From Shewanella psychrotolerans (GTDB lineage: Bacteria > Pseudomonadota > Gammaproteobacteria > Enterobacterales > Shewanellaceae), in assembly GCF_019457595.1 (NCBI RefSeq), contig NZ_CP080419.1, positions 2,108,001 to 2,172,000 on the forward strand: DNA of 64,000 nucleotides, given 5' to 3'. Below the pieces are notes generated by a model. The model was given only the letters and a program-made list of their open reading frames with translations, ran no database searches and was not told the origin of the DNA. The translations under genes and the position numbers were made by a program. Each line of letters begins with the position of its first letter. Within the stretch, counting starts at the first letter, position 1. Of the stretch, positions 43,610 to 53,163 are shown piece by piece.

Positions 43610-45406
43610 CTAATCATGCCATTCTCTTAGCAAGAGTTTCCCTTTAACGCCTTTAACCTGGACATTCATAGCTTCAAATACATCATCGAAGCTACCTGTG
43701 TCGTTAGGTAGCCCAGGCAATGCCATCACGCTTTGAATCATGAACGTCTGCTTGGCTTCTTCACTTTTCCAAGCCTCTCGCCACCAGTCCAAGACTCTAG
43801 TTCTAGATTGTTGCAGCTTGGATGCACTAGGCACCCTATCCTTCTTATTTAGATTTTCGTTGTCAGACGTTGGCAGCAAATTCCACAAGTTATTATTTGG
43901 CCAGTGAGCAAATGGTATGCAATGGTCGATGTGGTACTTTTTACGAATATCTTTCCCGCTCCAAACCGACTTCAGCCTATTGGTTTCTCGTATCAACTCT
44001 TCTGCACGTTGTCTTACTGCACGGGTATCGTGCTTAGCATCTTCCCACTGCAGTGCTTGGTGGTATTGCTCAAGTGAAACATACCGTGATTTGTTCAACT
44101 CGAAACTTTGCATGAGCCCAATCCACTGATTAACAATGAGCGGCTCTATCCAACTGCCAAATACCTTTAAACTCTGCCAAAACTGCTCATCAAGAATGAA
44201 TTCACCGAAAGAATCTAGGTATTGCTTATCAATGATTACTCGATCACTTTTCCTAACAGTTCGCTTATTTACTTGAAATAGATGGTTAGTCTTATCTTTG
44301 TGCCACAAATGCTTAACTGGCATATCACGTATTGTTGTTGCGCAATCAGAGAGTGTTCCGGTTACGGCTCTAGCCTCCTGACCCAAAAACAGCGCACCGA
44401 TTGATAAATCATTGGCACCGAGTGTGTGCAACGAGCGCCAGTTGTCTTTGATGAACCCGAGACCTTTTGTCGTATTGCTGCTCTGCTGTATTCCGCTATG
44501 ACTTTCATGGTGGTCAAATTGACTCGCTTGATGCACCGGATAAGATAGAAGTCGGCGGTACTGTTTAGTCCAGTAAAGTGCAACCAAGCCGAGTGGGAGC
44601 GCAACTTTGCCATCGGTTTTATCGATGATGCTGCCAGGGTGTGCGTTGGCAATTCGGACCAATGCTCTCAGTAATGCAAGTTTGTAGGTAGCGACTTTAC
44701 TGTCGTTAACCAAAATATGGCGGATTTTAAGCAGTGCACCGGAGCCATCGTCCGGCATATTGAGTACAACCGTTTCCCACCTGACGGTATCGCGCTTCAT
44801 GTTGTCAGGCGCACTCTGGACGTGAACCACTTGTAACCCATGAGCTTTAGCAAGTGTTTCTTGCTCTGTGACGCTCACGGGATAACTAACACGGCCATCA
44901 TTAAACTCACCGTGACGAAGCGTTATCACCAGTTTGCCGTTTGGCGCCAATAGATTGCTGAGCTTTCGAAATGCACGCTGTCGATGTGACTCCGCCAAGT
45001 GCATCCACACAGCGCTGACGAGAATAACGTCAAACTGAATACCCAATGAAAGAATATTCTTTAACTCTGGCAACGTATCGTTCAGCCAAGTCACGTTTTG
45101 TGATTGAGTATAATGCCTCCCTGCTGCCCGCATTTCATCATTGGGCTCAATGGCATATACATCGCAACCTTGATTGCAAAACCATTTCGCATCGCGACCA
45201 GTGCCCGCTCCTACATCAAGCACGCGCTGTTCAGCTTTAGGCCAATAGGCCTGCCATGATTGGTGTACATCCTCAAAGCGCTGCGCATTGTATTGGGTAC
45301 TGAGTTGCTTCACATGTTCTGTGTAAAAATCTGCCATTATTCGGGTTGTCTTTTGGCCATCGTTGCCGTTAAACGTCTCGTGTTCATCATTTAACTTAGT
45401 CATCAT
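43610..45406 (-). CDS. SAM methyltransferase-HNH endonuclease fusion
   Basis: A 598-residue protein. The N-terminal class I methyltransferase has the SAM motif VLDVGAGTGRDAKWF near residues 62-76, an acidic IEPNDEM and a catalytic-region ILVSAVWMHL near 130. The C-terminal HNH domain shows YHIDHCIPFAHWPNNNLWNL near 495-515, then NENLNKKDR. The middle 250 residues are unassigned. It overlaps the end of the secreted nuclease gene by 11 bases, so the two are expressed together. The methyltransferase looks like a small-molecule or general type rather than a DNA N6 enzyme (no NPPY). Confidence 0.75.
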   Translation of the reverse strand: MMTKLNDEHETFNGNDGQKTTRIMADFYTEHVKQLSTQYNAQRFEDVHQSWQAYWPKAEQRVLDVGAGTGRDAKWFCNQGCDVYAIEPNDEMRAAGRHYTQSQNVTWLNDTLPELKNILSLGIQFDVILVSAVWMHLAESHRQRAFRKLSNLLAPNGKLVITLRHGEFNDGRVSYPVSVTEQETLAKAHGLQVVHVQSAPDNMKRDTVRWETVVLNMPDDGSGALLKIRHILVNDSKVATYKLALLRALVRIANAHPGSIIDKTDGKVALPLGLVALYWTKQYRRLLSYPVHQASQFDHHESHSGIQQSSNTTKGLGFIKDNWRSLHTLGANDLSIGALFLGQEARAVTGTLSDCATTIRDMPVKHLWHKDKTNHLFQVNKRTVRKSDRVIIDKQYLDSFGEFILDEQFWQSLKVFGSWIEPLIVNQWIGLMQSFELNKSRYVSLEQYHQALQWEDAKHDTRAVRQRAEELIRETNRLKSVWSGKDIRKKYHIDHCIPFAHWPNNNLWNLLPTSDNENLNKKDRVPSASKLQQSRTRVLDWWREAWKSEEAKQTFMIQSVMALPGLPNDTGSFDDVFEAMNVQVKGVKGKLLLREWHD

Positions 45407-46487
45407 CGCCAGCTAGAACGACCTTAAAGCGTACCGGATGATGGTCTGAATACCTTGCCCTAAATGCATTGTGGTTATACGGGGCGTTGCCTGGGTATGG
45501 TGTTGTAAAATCTTCCGCCCAGTCATCTTCCATTTCTTCAATCAGATTAATCACTTCAAACTGGCCACCGGAATACAAGCTGCTAGCGTTCGACACTGGA
45601 TATACGACATTGTCATATGGCCTAGGGCTATTCACGTTTGTGTTCGTCATGAGGCAATTTTCGCCATGATTCAGTGCTGTCAGTGAAACAGGCAAAATCT
45701 CTGCGATTTCTGCACAATTCTTAAAGTTCATGTCACCAAGCACGAAGAAATCGTGCTCTACCGCATCATTGTTATCTATCCATTGCGCGACAGTATGAAG
45801 CTCTTCTTTTCGGCGTGCTTTTTCCTTCTTACTTGTGCCCGGTTGCAGGTGCACCGACACCAATACAAAATCATCCCCCGTAGCGGTTACCGTAAACGGT
45901 GTTGCATAAGGGACTCGTTCATAGTTGTCATGATTTGAGCGGTCTTCACCCAAGAATCCTTTAGGTAACTCTGGAGCATATTGCACCGTTTCAGGTTTAA
46001 AAAACGTGACAAACCATTCAGTTGCAGCACTATTGACGTGAATTTTATCATTGGTTCCGGTGTCTTCTTCAGACAATACATACTCAAAACCATGGGAGGC
46101 CATCGCTTCAAAGAAGCGCTGTGCTTCGACATCGGGTTTGTACGATGTGTTATCCGGGAAAGTCCCGTCATAAGGCGGTGCCACTAACTCTTGAATGACA
46201 ACGATATCGTTATCAGCTACAAGCTTAGCCAGCGCAGCATCATCTCTGTCTTTGAAGTTACCCAAGAACTGAATATTGAAAGAAACAATGGAGAGGTATT
46301 CTTTTGATGTAACCGCATCTATAGGGAGGAGGCAATCGTCGGTGTGACAATGATAAATGCGTGTTGAGCGGTCTAGATGACCGCCGTTGTCATCTTTAGC
46401 GCCACCATGACCAATCGCTGATGGAATAAGCGCCACAAATGACATAGCTGCCGCAAGGCGCAGCAGTTTTGCACTTTTATTCAGCAT
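45396..46487 (-). CDS. secreted endonuclease/exonuclease/phosphatase-family protein
   Basis: A 363-residue protein from ATG 46487, chosen because GGGAGG lies five bases upstream. A signal peptide is evident (basic MLNKSAKLLR, hydrophobic LAAAMSFVALIPSAIG), followed by a YHCH-type segment (GGHLDRSTRIYHCH). The DNase I-like fold is shown by SFNIQFLGN, VIQELVAPP, SVHLQPG, LGDMNF and YSDHHPVRF. It probably hydrolyses nucleic acid or phosphodiesters outside the cytoplasm. Coupling to the methyltransferase-HNH gene is unexpected for an exported enzyme. Confidence 0.8.
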   Translation of the reverse strand: MLNKSAKLLRLAAAMSFVALIPSAIGHGGAKDDNGGHLDRSTRIYHCHTDDCLLPIDAVTSKEYLSIVSFNIQFLGNFKDRDDAALAKLVADNDIVVIQELVAPPYDGTFPDNTSYKPDVEAQRFFEAMASHGFEYVLSEEDTGTNDKIHVNSAATEWFVTFFKPETVQYAPELPKGFLGEDRSNHDNYERVPYATPFTVTATGDDFVLVSVHLQPGTSKKEKARRKEELHTVAQWIDNNDAVEHDFFVLGDMNFKNCAEIAEILPVSLTALNHGENCLMTNTNVNSPRPYDNVVYPVSNASSLYSGGQFEVINLIEEMEDDWAEDFTTPYPGNAPYNHNAFRARYSDHHPVRFKVVLAGDDD

Positions 46488-46526
46488 ATAAACCTCCCTG
46501 TTTATGAGCGCAGCGTTTCTTCCCAA

Positions 46527-46886
46527 GTCGTTGCTGGCTTGATTTTGACATTAATAATATGAAGTTGTAGGGGCTTACCAACAACTCGACATCTATTATT
46601 AGATACAATTATGTTTTGAGCAATAGTACGTAACACAGTTTGAGGCAATAACGTCTTAGGGTAACCACTCTAAGGCATATCTGGACAAAACCAAGTTAGA
46701 GCAATAATTTTAATCAACCTAACATTGATTAGAAAAAGTATCTTGGTTTATCTTAAGGCCATAATTCGCCCGCCTCCTTTGCCTTTGAGTCAGAAAAGTT
46801 TTCCGCTTCCCTTGCTCATTTCTTAACATCAATAAGCTACGTAAAGCTTCACCTACTTCAAAATAGTGGGCAATTAAACTCAACCA
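46527..46886. other. intergenic region with array-repeat fragment
   Basis: TATCTGGACAAAACCAAGTTAG (46678-46699) and GATTAGAAAAAGTATCTTG (46727-46745) match the ends of the repeat at 51963-52025; the interior is missing. Nothing else is seen. Confidence 0.5.
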
Positions 46887-49800
46887 TTACATGTACGAAT
46901 TGATGTTTGAAATAGGCCAAGCCTTTCCGGACGTAAGATCGGGATGGCGTGGTTCGGTTTCTGGCGTGCCGTATTCATCTCTGATCTCGTCGATTATATT
47001 CAGCCAGCGCGCAGGTGCATCTGTCCCACAGCCGTCAGAGGTCATTGCAAATAGCTTTCGGCGAAGTTCGATGGCAGGGTTTGGTACAATGTTGTACGCA
47101 CCTTTCCAGCTTTCGGAAGGGATATGTTTAGTGATAACCTCTTTGATGGCTCTATAGCTTAAAAAAGAGTGCTTCAGGCTTAATTCGAGGTTAACTAGTA
47201 GTAGAATACCGTCTTCATCTGGGCTTTCGGCAACCGCACGAGCAAGCAATATGAGCGTGGCAGTAGGCCCCCCCTCTTTCAACTTGCCGTATACATGAGC
47301 TCGCAAATCAGGGTGTGCACTAATCAGCCCGCCGAGTTCCCGTAGAAAATGCCAATCATTCGTAGCTTCACCATCAAAAGCCCCATTAATGGTTAAGTTA
47401 AGGATTCGTTGTGCGGAAGACAGTGTGCCTAAACGTAAAGCTACCCCGCGCCAGCGGTGATTGAGATAAAAGCGCGTGTCTTCTTCTGCTAGCTTAAACA
47501 GTAATTCCTCGGCTGCTACTGTCGGAGCATAACCGATACCGTCTATCATTTCCTGTAAAAATTGGGGTTCACGTTGCTCAGGCGGCATACCGCGCACGAT
47601 GGCCAACGCCTCGACGGGGCGATTTACAAACGGGAGAAGACGTAACCAAATCTTCAACTCGTAACCTTCGCTATGCATCAGAATCCAACTCTTGGTTTCT
47701 GCCGCTTCAAAGGTCTCAGCAATCCCGTCACCGATGAGATCGATATCGATTTCCTTGCCTGACAGCACAAGGCTTAGGAGCAGTTCGGAACGAGAGCAAT
47801 CGTGACCAGATCTCGGCGCGATGCTAATTAGCTTTTGGATTGTACAATCGCGCTCACCGTGAGGGAGTCTCAACGCTGAAATAGCAAGTGCGACGGCAAG
47901 CCATTTATGCTCTTTTGACGCACTATCGACTATCAATAGTTCGATAGCCTCGAAAATTGCTTCCGCCTCCACTGAGGTGGCATATGGGTTGGCAGTGCAG
48001 GCGGCATGCTTTTCTTTTACCCCCGAGAAATCCACTCTGCCTAAAGAGAACTTGTTCCGTGGAGGTTCGTTTGCAGTTTGCCATTGGTCGGCGAGTATCC
48101 GTGCAGAGAGTACGCCGAAATACTCATCCGTCAGATATTCCTTTATCATGACGGCGGTTTCTGGCGTTTTGATAGCAAGGAACGCTTGTTGATATACATG
48201 TGTCAAGGGGTTGCGAGCTTCGTTCACTGCATCGCTCGGTCGCCAGCCTGCCGTTCTTGCTTGTTCATGAAAGTCTCGGTAGCGATGTAGTTCTTCATCC
48301 AAAAGTCGTTTTAAAATTGGTAACAGGCTCACGGACGGAACGCGGCTCACAAGCCTGGCAATGCTGGCTAGCTGTCGGCGGGTTGCTTTGCCCGAAGCTA
48401 GCATACGGTTGCCCCAGACCTCTACGAGGTTCTGAATGACCGTAAGCGAAGCCGCATCAAACGGCCTGCCACAATAGTTATCGTCATTGGAATGATCCGA
48501 AAGAAGGTCGGCCAAGGACCCCATCTGCCCATTGTCCGCTAACGCCGAACGTGCAACTACGGAGGCAACAAGGCTCGATCCTGGTACGTGTGCCAGTCGG
48601 CGTTTCAGCCCTCTATAAATATCACTTGTGTCACTATCGTATTTTCCATCGGCTAGTCGCAAGCACGTTTCCACATTAAGGCATGCGTCAACTACATTGC
48701 CAACCGCCATCGGTCCCAGTACCGATGCAGCGGCTTCAGCTAGGTCATCGCGGGACGCTGGACCAGCTAGTACTAGTTGAAGCAACGCATCATCCTCTAA
48801 AACTAACCCGGCGGAGTACAAGATGTCATCTGCGCCATAGAACAGCGTACTGCCCGCCTTAACACGTGCCAGCAGGCCGTCCGCAACGGCATCCGGATAT
48901 AGGTTATACGCCTGCTCGATGAGTGGCTTGACAACACTTTGATGATCAATCTCAATCATGCTGATGATCTCAGCTATCTCGGAGCTGAAGTTTTCGCCTT
49001 CTTTCGCATACACGATCATGCGTAGCTGTTCATATGTAGACGTTTCTTCTTCTGCTGCCTGTCTTTTTCGAGCTGCCTCGACGCTCTTCTTGACCCGCTC
49101 ATCGTCAACTTCATCGACAAGGCACCTTCTGACTATCAAGTCGAAGGTCTCGTCGCCAGCCTTTTGCAGCACTTTAGCCACGTGATAGTCCGCGCGCCGG
49201 AACATAAACGCCTCAATAACAGACGCCTGAACTTCTGGTTCTGGATCGTTCATCGCTATAGTGCTTGCTAGGTCGAGACCATCCATGTCACTGTGCGAGG
49301 CAATTTCGCTTAATAGTACCGTTCTAGCGTGCTTAGGCAGATCCTTGATTTTATTCTCGGCCTGTTTCCCAAGAATTGACGGTCTAAAGCGCCTGCAATT
49401 GCGCAACGCCTCGAGACTGTTCTGCTCGTTTTCGTCAGTGATTAGTGGCCAGACAGCATCAAGGAATTCAGAGCGGCCTGAGGTGAGCATGAATCGAACA
49501 GCGCGATCCACTTTTCCGGGCGTGTGCCAATGTGCCACCAGTTCCTGAATGGTCACGGCGATATGTGCCCACACATCTTCCGTAGAGCGGAAGATCATCT
49601 CAGCTGCGAGGATGGGGTCGACTTCAAACGCGGCAAGGATCGCCTTGCCGCACTCTGCACGTTGGTGCGTATCGCCGCGAGCCAGACGCTCGACTGAAAA
49701 AAGGATAGCTTCTTCCCATACGGGAAGATTTAGCACTTCCGCCTTCAGCACTTCGCGTGTTTTGACATCTGCGACCTCAGTCATGATACGCCGTTCGACT

Positions 49801-51260
49801 GAATGAGAGGCATACCATTCCTGAAACTGCTGATGCTGGAATGAATAGCCGAGCATCTCACCCGATCGCATGAGCAGATGATTGCTAACTAGCACATCGA
49901 GCACTGCGTTGGGCTGCGGTTTGGTCGAGATCTGACCGTCGTTGGCCAGCAGAGTTGCCGTTTGGCTAATTGATTTCCGCGCGTTATTATCGACGATGGC
50001 AGTATTTACTATAGACGTAGAAACTACCGCGAGTTCATTGAGATAATCCTGTTGAAATCCTTGTGTGACAGCGAAAAACTCTTCTGCGCGGTTAGCTTTA
50101 TTTTCGTGTGCAGTCACAAAGTGCCGCAGCACTTCCTCCTTGGTCGTTGGGAATGGTGTATTTTCGGGAAGGGCGAGTAACGTCGTCAAATAGAGTGGGA
50201 TGGTTACAAGCTCACGGACACCCGCTGTTCGCCACGCTTGGTCCACAAGCTTTTTACCAGCATTACCACGGATCGCTATGGCAATTTCTATTTGCTGCTC
50301 TTCGCTGAGCGGCAGTAGATCCACACGAGTTCCTGTGAATGGAACATCTGTGGCCTGTTTTCGAGTCGAAATCACGAAACTTAGCTCAGGTAATTCTGCT
50401 TTTAGCGTAGCCACTTGAGAGCGGGCACGGGCCCGCGCTGCTACGTCCAATTCGTTCCATCCATCTAGCAGTAGAACAACACCTGGCTTGGAAGCTACGC
50501 TGCGAAGGTCAGATTCTGAGATGTCACGAAACGCAATACGCTTCAAAATAGAATTCAGAATTGTCTCGTTCTCTGTAGCCCAATCCCCTAGGGGAACAAT
50601 GATAGGGGTGCCTCCGTTACAATCCAATATGCCCTCTGCGATCTGAAATAACGTGGTAGTTTTTCCCATACCGGGTGGTGCAACAAGTATCAGATCGTCC
50701 AGTTTGATTACTGCTTTGGCGAGTGCACGAGTACTTAGCGTCTCATCTACATGATCAACCTTGAGCGTGAGCATCACTGTGGTCGCGGGCCATTTGGGTG
50801 TACGTCGAAAAATGTCGAGGTCAGCTGACGTTGCTACATGCAGCAGACTGCCCAACTCACCGAGAGTGGGTATCAGTACCTCCACCCCGAAAGGAATACC
50901 TTCTATGACGCTTTTCCACGAGGCTTCATCTGTCCTCCGCTTCCACTCTTGGAGCAATTCGACAGAAAATTCTGAATCCTTTGCGTCGATAGCGCGCGCA
51001 TGAACATCACATAGCCAGATGCCGTTACTTGCAGAGGCTCGCTCTTCCGAAGTCATTGTAGAATCATAGCGAGGCCCGCCCGGTGCGGCCGCGCAGATGT
51101 GAGCGGCTATTCCAATTTTTATTTCACCCTGACGGTCCGACGAGGCGGCGTGCGTCACGCGGCGACAACTGGGATTTGAGCAACGGCTAAGTGCCTGTCT
51201 CTCGATTTTCCGCTTAGTCAGAGACGTGAAGTCGTCCCTATTCTTGTTTGTGGCCATCAT
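46887..51260 (-). CDS. HNH-NACHT antiphage-type NTPase
   Basis: A 1457-residue STAND protein. The N-terminus (about 20-110) is an HNH-like effector with two Cys pairs (CSNPSC), AAHICAAAPGGPRYD and NGIWLCDVHARAID. A NACHT NTPase follows: APPGMGKTTT near 195 and VVLLLDGWNEL near 262, then ISTRKQA. The remaining 900 residues are helical repeats (HEAT-like) that would sense a trigger. Bacterial NACHT proteins defend against phages by activating an effector; here the effector would be a nuclease. The gene is visibly more GC-rich than its neighbours, indicating transfer from another source. Confidence 0.85.
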   Translation of the reverse strand: MMATNKNRDDFTSLTKRKIERQALSRCSNPSCRRVTHAASSDRQGEIKIGIAAHICAAAPGGPRYDSTMTSEERASASNGIWLCDVHARAIDAKDSEFSVELLQEWKRRTDEASWKSVIEGIPFGVEVLIPTLGELGSLLHVATSADLDIFRRTPKWPATTVMLTLKVDHVDETLSTRALAKAVIKLDDLILVAPPGMGKTTTLFQIAEGILDCNGGTPIIVPLGDWATENETILNSILKRIAFRDISESDLRSVASKPGVVLLLDGWNELDVAARARARSQVATLKAELPELSFVISTRKQATDVPFTGTRVDLLPLSEEQQIEIAIAIRGNAGKKLVDQAWRTAGVRELVTIPLYLTTLLALPENTPFPTTKEEVLRHFVTAHENKANRAEEFFAVTQGFQQDYLNELAVVSTSIVNTAIVDNNARKSISQTATLLANDGQISTKPQPNAVLDVLVSNHLLMRSGEMLGYSFQHQQFQEWYASHSVERRIMTEVADVKTREVLKAEVLNLPVWEEAILFSVERLARGDTHQRAECGKAILAAFEVDPILAAEMIFRSTEDVWAHIAVTIQELVAHWHTPGKVDRAVRFMLTSGRSEFLDAVWPLITDENEQNSLEALRNCRRFRPSILGKQAENKIKDLPKHARTVLLSEIASHSDMDGLDLASTIAMNDPEPEVQASVIEAFMFRRADYHVAKVLQKAGDETFDLIVRRCLVDEVDDERVKKSVEAARKRQAAEEETSTYEQLRMIVYAKEGENFSSEIAEIISMIEIDHQSVVKPLIEQAYNLYPDAVADGLLARVKAGSTLFYGADDILYSAGLVLEDDALLQLVLAGPASRDDLAEAAASVLGPMAVGNVVDACLNVETCLRLADGKYDSDTSDIYRGLKRRLAHVPGSSLVASVVARSALADNGQMGSLADLLSDHSNDDNYCGRPFDAASLTVIQNLVEVWGNRMLASGKATRRQLASIARLVSRVPSVSLLPILKRLLDEELHRYRDFHEQARTAGWRPSDAVNEARNPLTHVYQQAFLAIKTPETAVMIKEYLTDEYFGVLSARILADQWQTANEPPRNKFSLGRVDFSGVKEKHAACTANPYATSVEAEAIFEAIELLIVDSASKEHKWLAVALAISALRLPHGERDCTIQKLISIAPRSGHDCSRSELLLSLVLSGKEIDIDLIGDGIAETFEAAETKSWILMHSEGYELKIWLRLLPFVNRPVEALAIVRGMPPEQREPQFLQEMIDGIGYAPTVAAEELLFKLAEEDTRFYLNHRWRGVALRLGTLSSAQRILNLTINGAFDGEATNDWHFLRELGGLISAHPDLRAHVYGKLKEGGPTATLILLARAVAESPDEDGILLLVNLELSLKHSFLSYRAIKEVITKHIPSESWKGAYNIVPNPAIELRRKLFAMTSDGCGTDAPARWLNIIDEIRDEYGTPETEPRHPDLTSGKAWPISNINSYM

Positions 51261-52049
51261 GTTCCGTTTCGCTGAAACTAATTTGAATTGAATAAGCTAA
51301 CGTATTGTCTGCATTAGTATTATATTCCAGTACGGTTTTAATATCAAAACCCTACACTCTCGTCACTGTGACAGTCTGTTATGGCTGTAATGATCACGAC
51401 TGGTACCTATGACTGTATTGTTTGTTTCAATTAGACACATAGGTAAGTCCTGTCCGAAAGGGAATTCTGCCTTGTTTTTGATGCTTTTAGCTTCAGTAAA
51501 TAGAGTCAGAGTAAAATTTAGAAGTACTTACTCTTTTGTGTAATTTTCAAACAAAGCTCAAAAATAGGAATGACACATAACTTGACTAGTATTTATATGG
51601 AAAATGGCCATTACCCCAGAGTTGATGAAATTGTCTGCCAACAAGCAATGGTGCATAAATGATTTACGACCCTTGGCACATTTCTGGACAAAAATAAGCT
51701 GACCTTCGAATGAAGGTGTTGGCATTTTCTATTAGGCTTAGTTGGAATTGGGATCTGTGTTTAAAGTCGAATCTTCATTGTAGTTAAAAGCCTGCGGCTC
51801 GCTTGTGTGCAGATACAGCTTCGGGACGCTATGCGTCATCCCTGACCGCTTAACGAAATCATCCATGATTTCGATACCCTCATCCGCATCTACACTTGGT
51901 TATTTCATCTCTTCGATTTCGCCTTACTGGTATCACTTTGACAATCAAAATCTAAAGCATTTCTGGACAGAAATTGGTTAGTGGGATTACTCTAAACAAC
52001 TTACGCCAGATTAGAAAAAGTATCTTGAAATCTTAAACACTTATTAAGT
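51261..52049. other. intergenic region holding repeat copy 2
   Basis: Apart from the repeat at 51670-51975 there is only AT-rich DNA upstream of the NACHT gene, presumably with its promoter. No gene is seen. Confidence 0.5.
51670..51975 (+). repeat. structured intergenic repeat, copy 2
   Basis: Direct copy of 41262-41590 with many substitutions. Its hairpin CGAAATCAT-CC-ATGATTTCG (51854-51873) differs from copy 1 by a paired A-T to T-A exchange, which preserves the stem. It ends with CTCTTCGATTTCGCC and a second TTTCTGGACA block. Confidence 0.7.
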
Positions 52050-52811
52050 TCATTTTTTCGGTCTTACTTTTTGCTCGTTTGGATTGTAAAAAAAGTTAAT
52101 ATTGTTTACGGAGAAATCCATGTCTTCTGGTAGAGCTGCACCTAAATAAATTTGTTGTAGTACCGCACCAAATACCATAATTGCTTGATAAGTCGTATGC
52201 TGAAACACGCCATCTGCACTATGGCTAGATTCATTACCTAGCCACTTAATTGCTTCAAGTGCTCCAATACATTTACGCTCTACTTTCCCCAATTTTTTAC
52301 ATTTATCTAAACGTTCTTGTAGTGGAATTGGTTTTGGATACCCTTTACTACTAAGGACGGCTACACCGCTTTTAGTTCTATGCTGCTCAATACCCAATTG
52401 AGTCAATAGCTCTTCAACAGCAACTCTCAGTTTGTTGCCACACGATGCTTGTTCAACCCAGAAAAGTGAAAACACTAACTCCAACAACATTCTGATCTTG
52501 TATGGATATTTGGGGTCTAAAGGGAAAAAATCAGGAGCTGGATTTATGTATGTGGGTGTAAATAGCATTTCGTACCCACAGCCCTCATCAAAGTATAACT
52601 CACCTGACATCACAAGAATGCCCACATCAGCACATTCCTGATTTTGACACAGTAAGTCTGATCTTAAGATTGTCCTTGTATCCCCACCAGTTCGAGCATC
52701 TGCTATCTGACGAATTTTTAGTTCGCCAACGGGACTCATATCCCCCTGATTACATGATGGACATTCAAATGCTGGAATTTGCTCTTGTGAATATAAAATA
52801 CCCTGTTTCAA
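52050..52811 (-). CDS. DUF4145-type protein
   Basis: A 253-residue protein. Two Cys pairs at the N-terminus (CPSC near 17-20; CQNQEC near 55-60) form a zinc site, and the C-terminal DUF4145-like part shows LRVAVEELLTQLGI and ALEAIKWLGNESSHS, the helical region found beside many restriction genes. The start is TTG 52811, supported by GGAG eight bases before it. It stands alone between a repeat and the Gabija pair. Function unknown. Confidence 0.7.
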   Translation of the reverse strand: MKQGILYSQEQIPAFECPSCNQGDMSPVGELKIRQIADARTGGDTRTILRSDLLCQNQECADVGILVMSGELYFDEGCGYEMLFTPTYINPAPDFFPLDPKYPYKIRMLLELVFSLFWVEQASCGNKLRVAVEELLTQLGIEQHRTKSGVAVLSSKGYPKPIPLQERLDKCKKLGKVERKCIGALEAIKWLGNESSHSADGVFQHTTYQAIMVFGAVLQQIYLGAALPEDMDFSVNNINFFYNPNEQKVRPKK

Positions 52812-53163
52812 ATACCTTTCTCCATAAACTTAACACCGCATTAAGGGGGAATAACGCCTACCACCTAACTAAACCAATGTGCCGTAGACACTTAAGCTGA
52901 AGCAAACCAAAAATGCCGAACATTAGGAATCCACATTAAATACTTTGATGGTCTTTGAATGCCGCTACATTTTCCCGAAGAAAACTTTCTCGTGTTGACC
53001 TCCTCTCAGGTTGTTATTGGCCAACATAGAGTCTGGCTTATCAACTCACAGTGTTGCAGTCGTACTAACCGTCAGTCATAACGAACTGTAACGCCCATGG
53101 GCAGAAGTGAGCTAGAACCTTTACTCTAGCTCAGCCTATTAGACTTAGAAAAATGACCTCTAA
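52812..53163. other. intergenic region with hairpin
   Basis: A perfect 9-bp stem (TGAGCTAGA / TCTAGCTCA, 53108-53133, loop of eight) lies downstream of the helicase gene and may mark its 3' end, though no T-run follows. AAAAATGCCGAACATTAGGA near 52909 echoes a repeat block. Confidence 0.45.
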
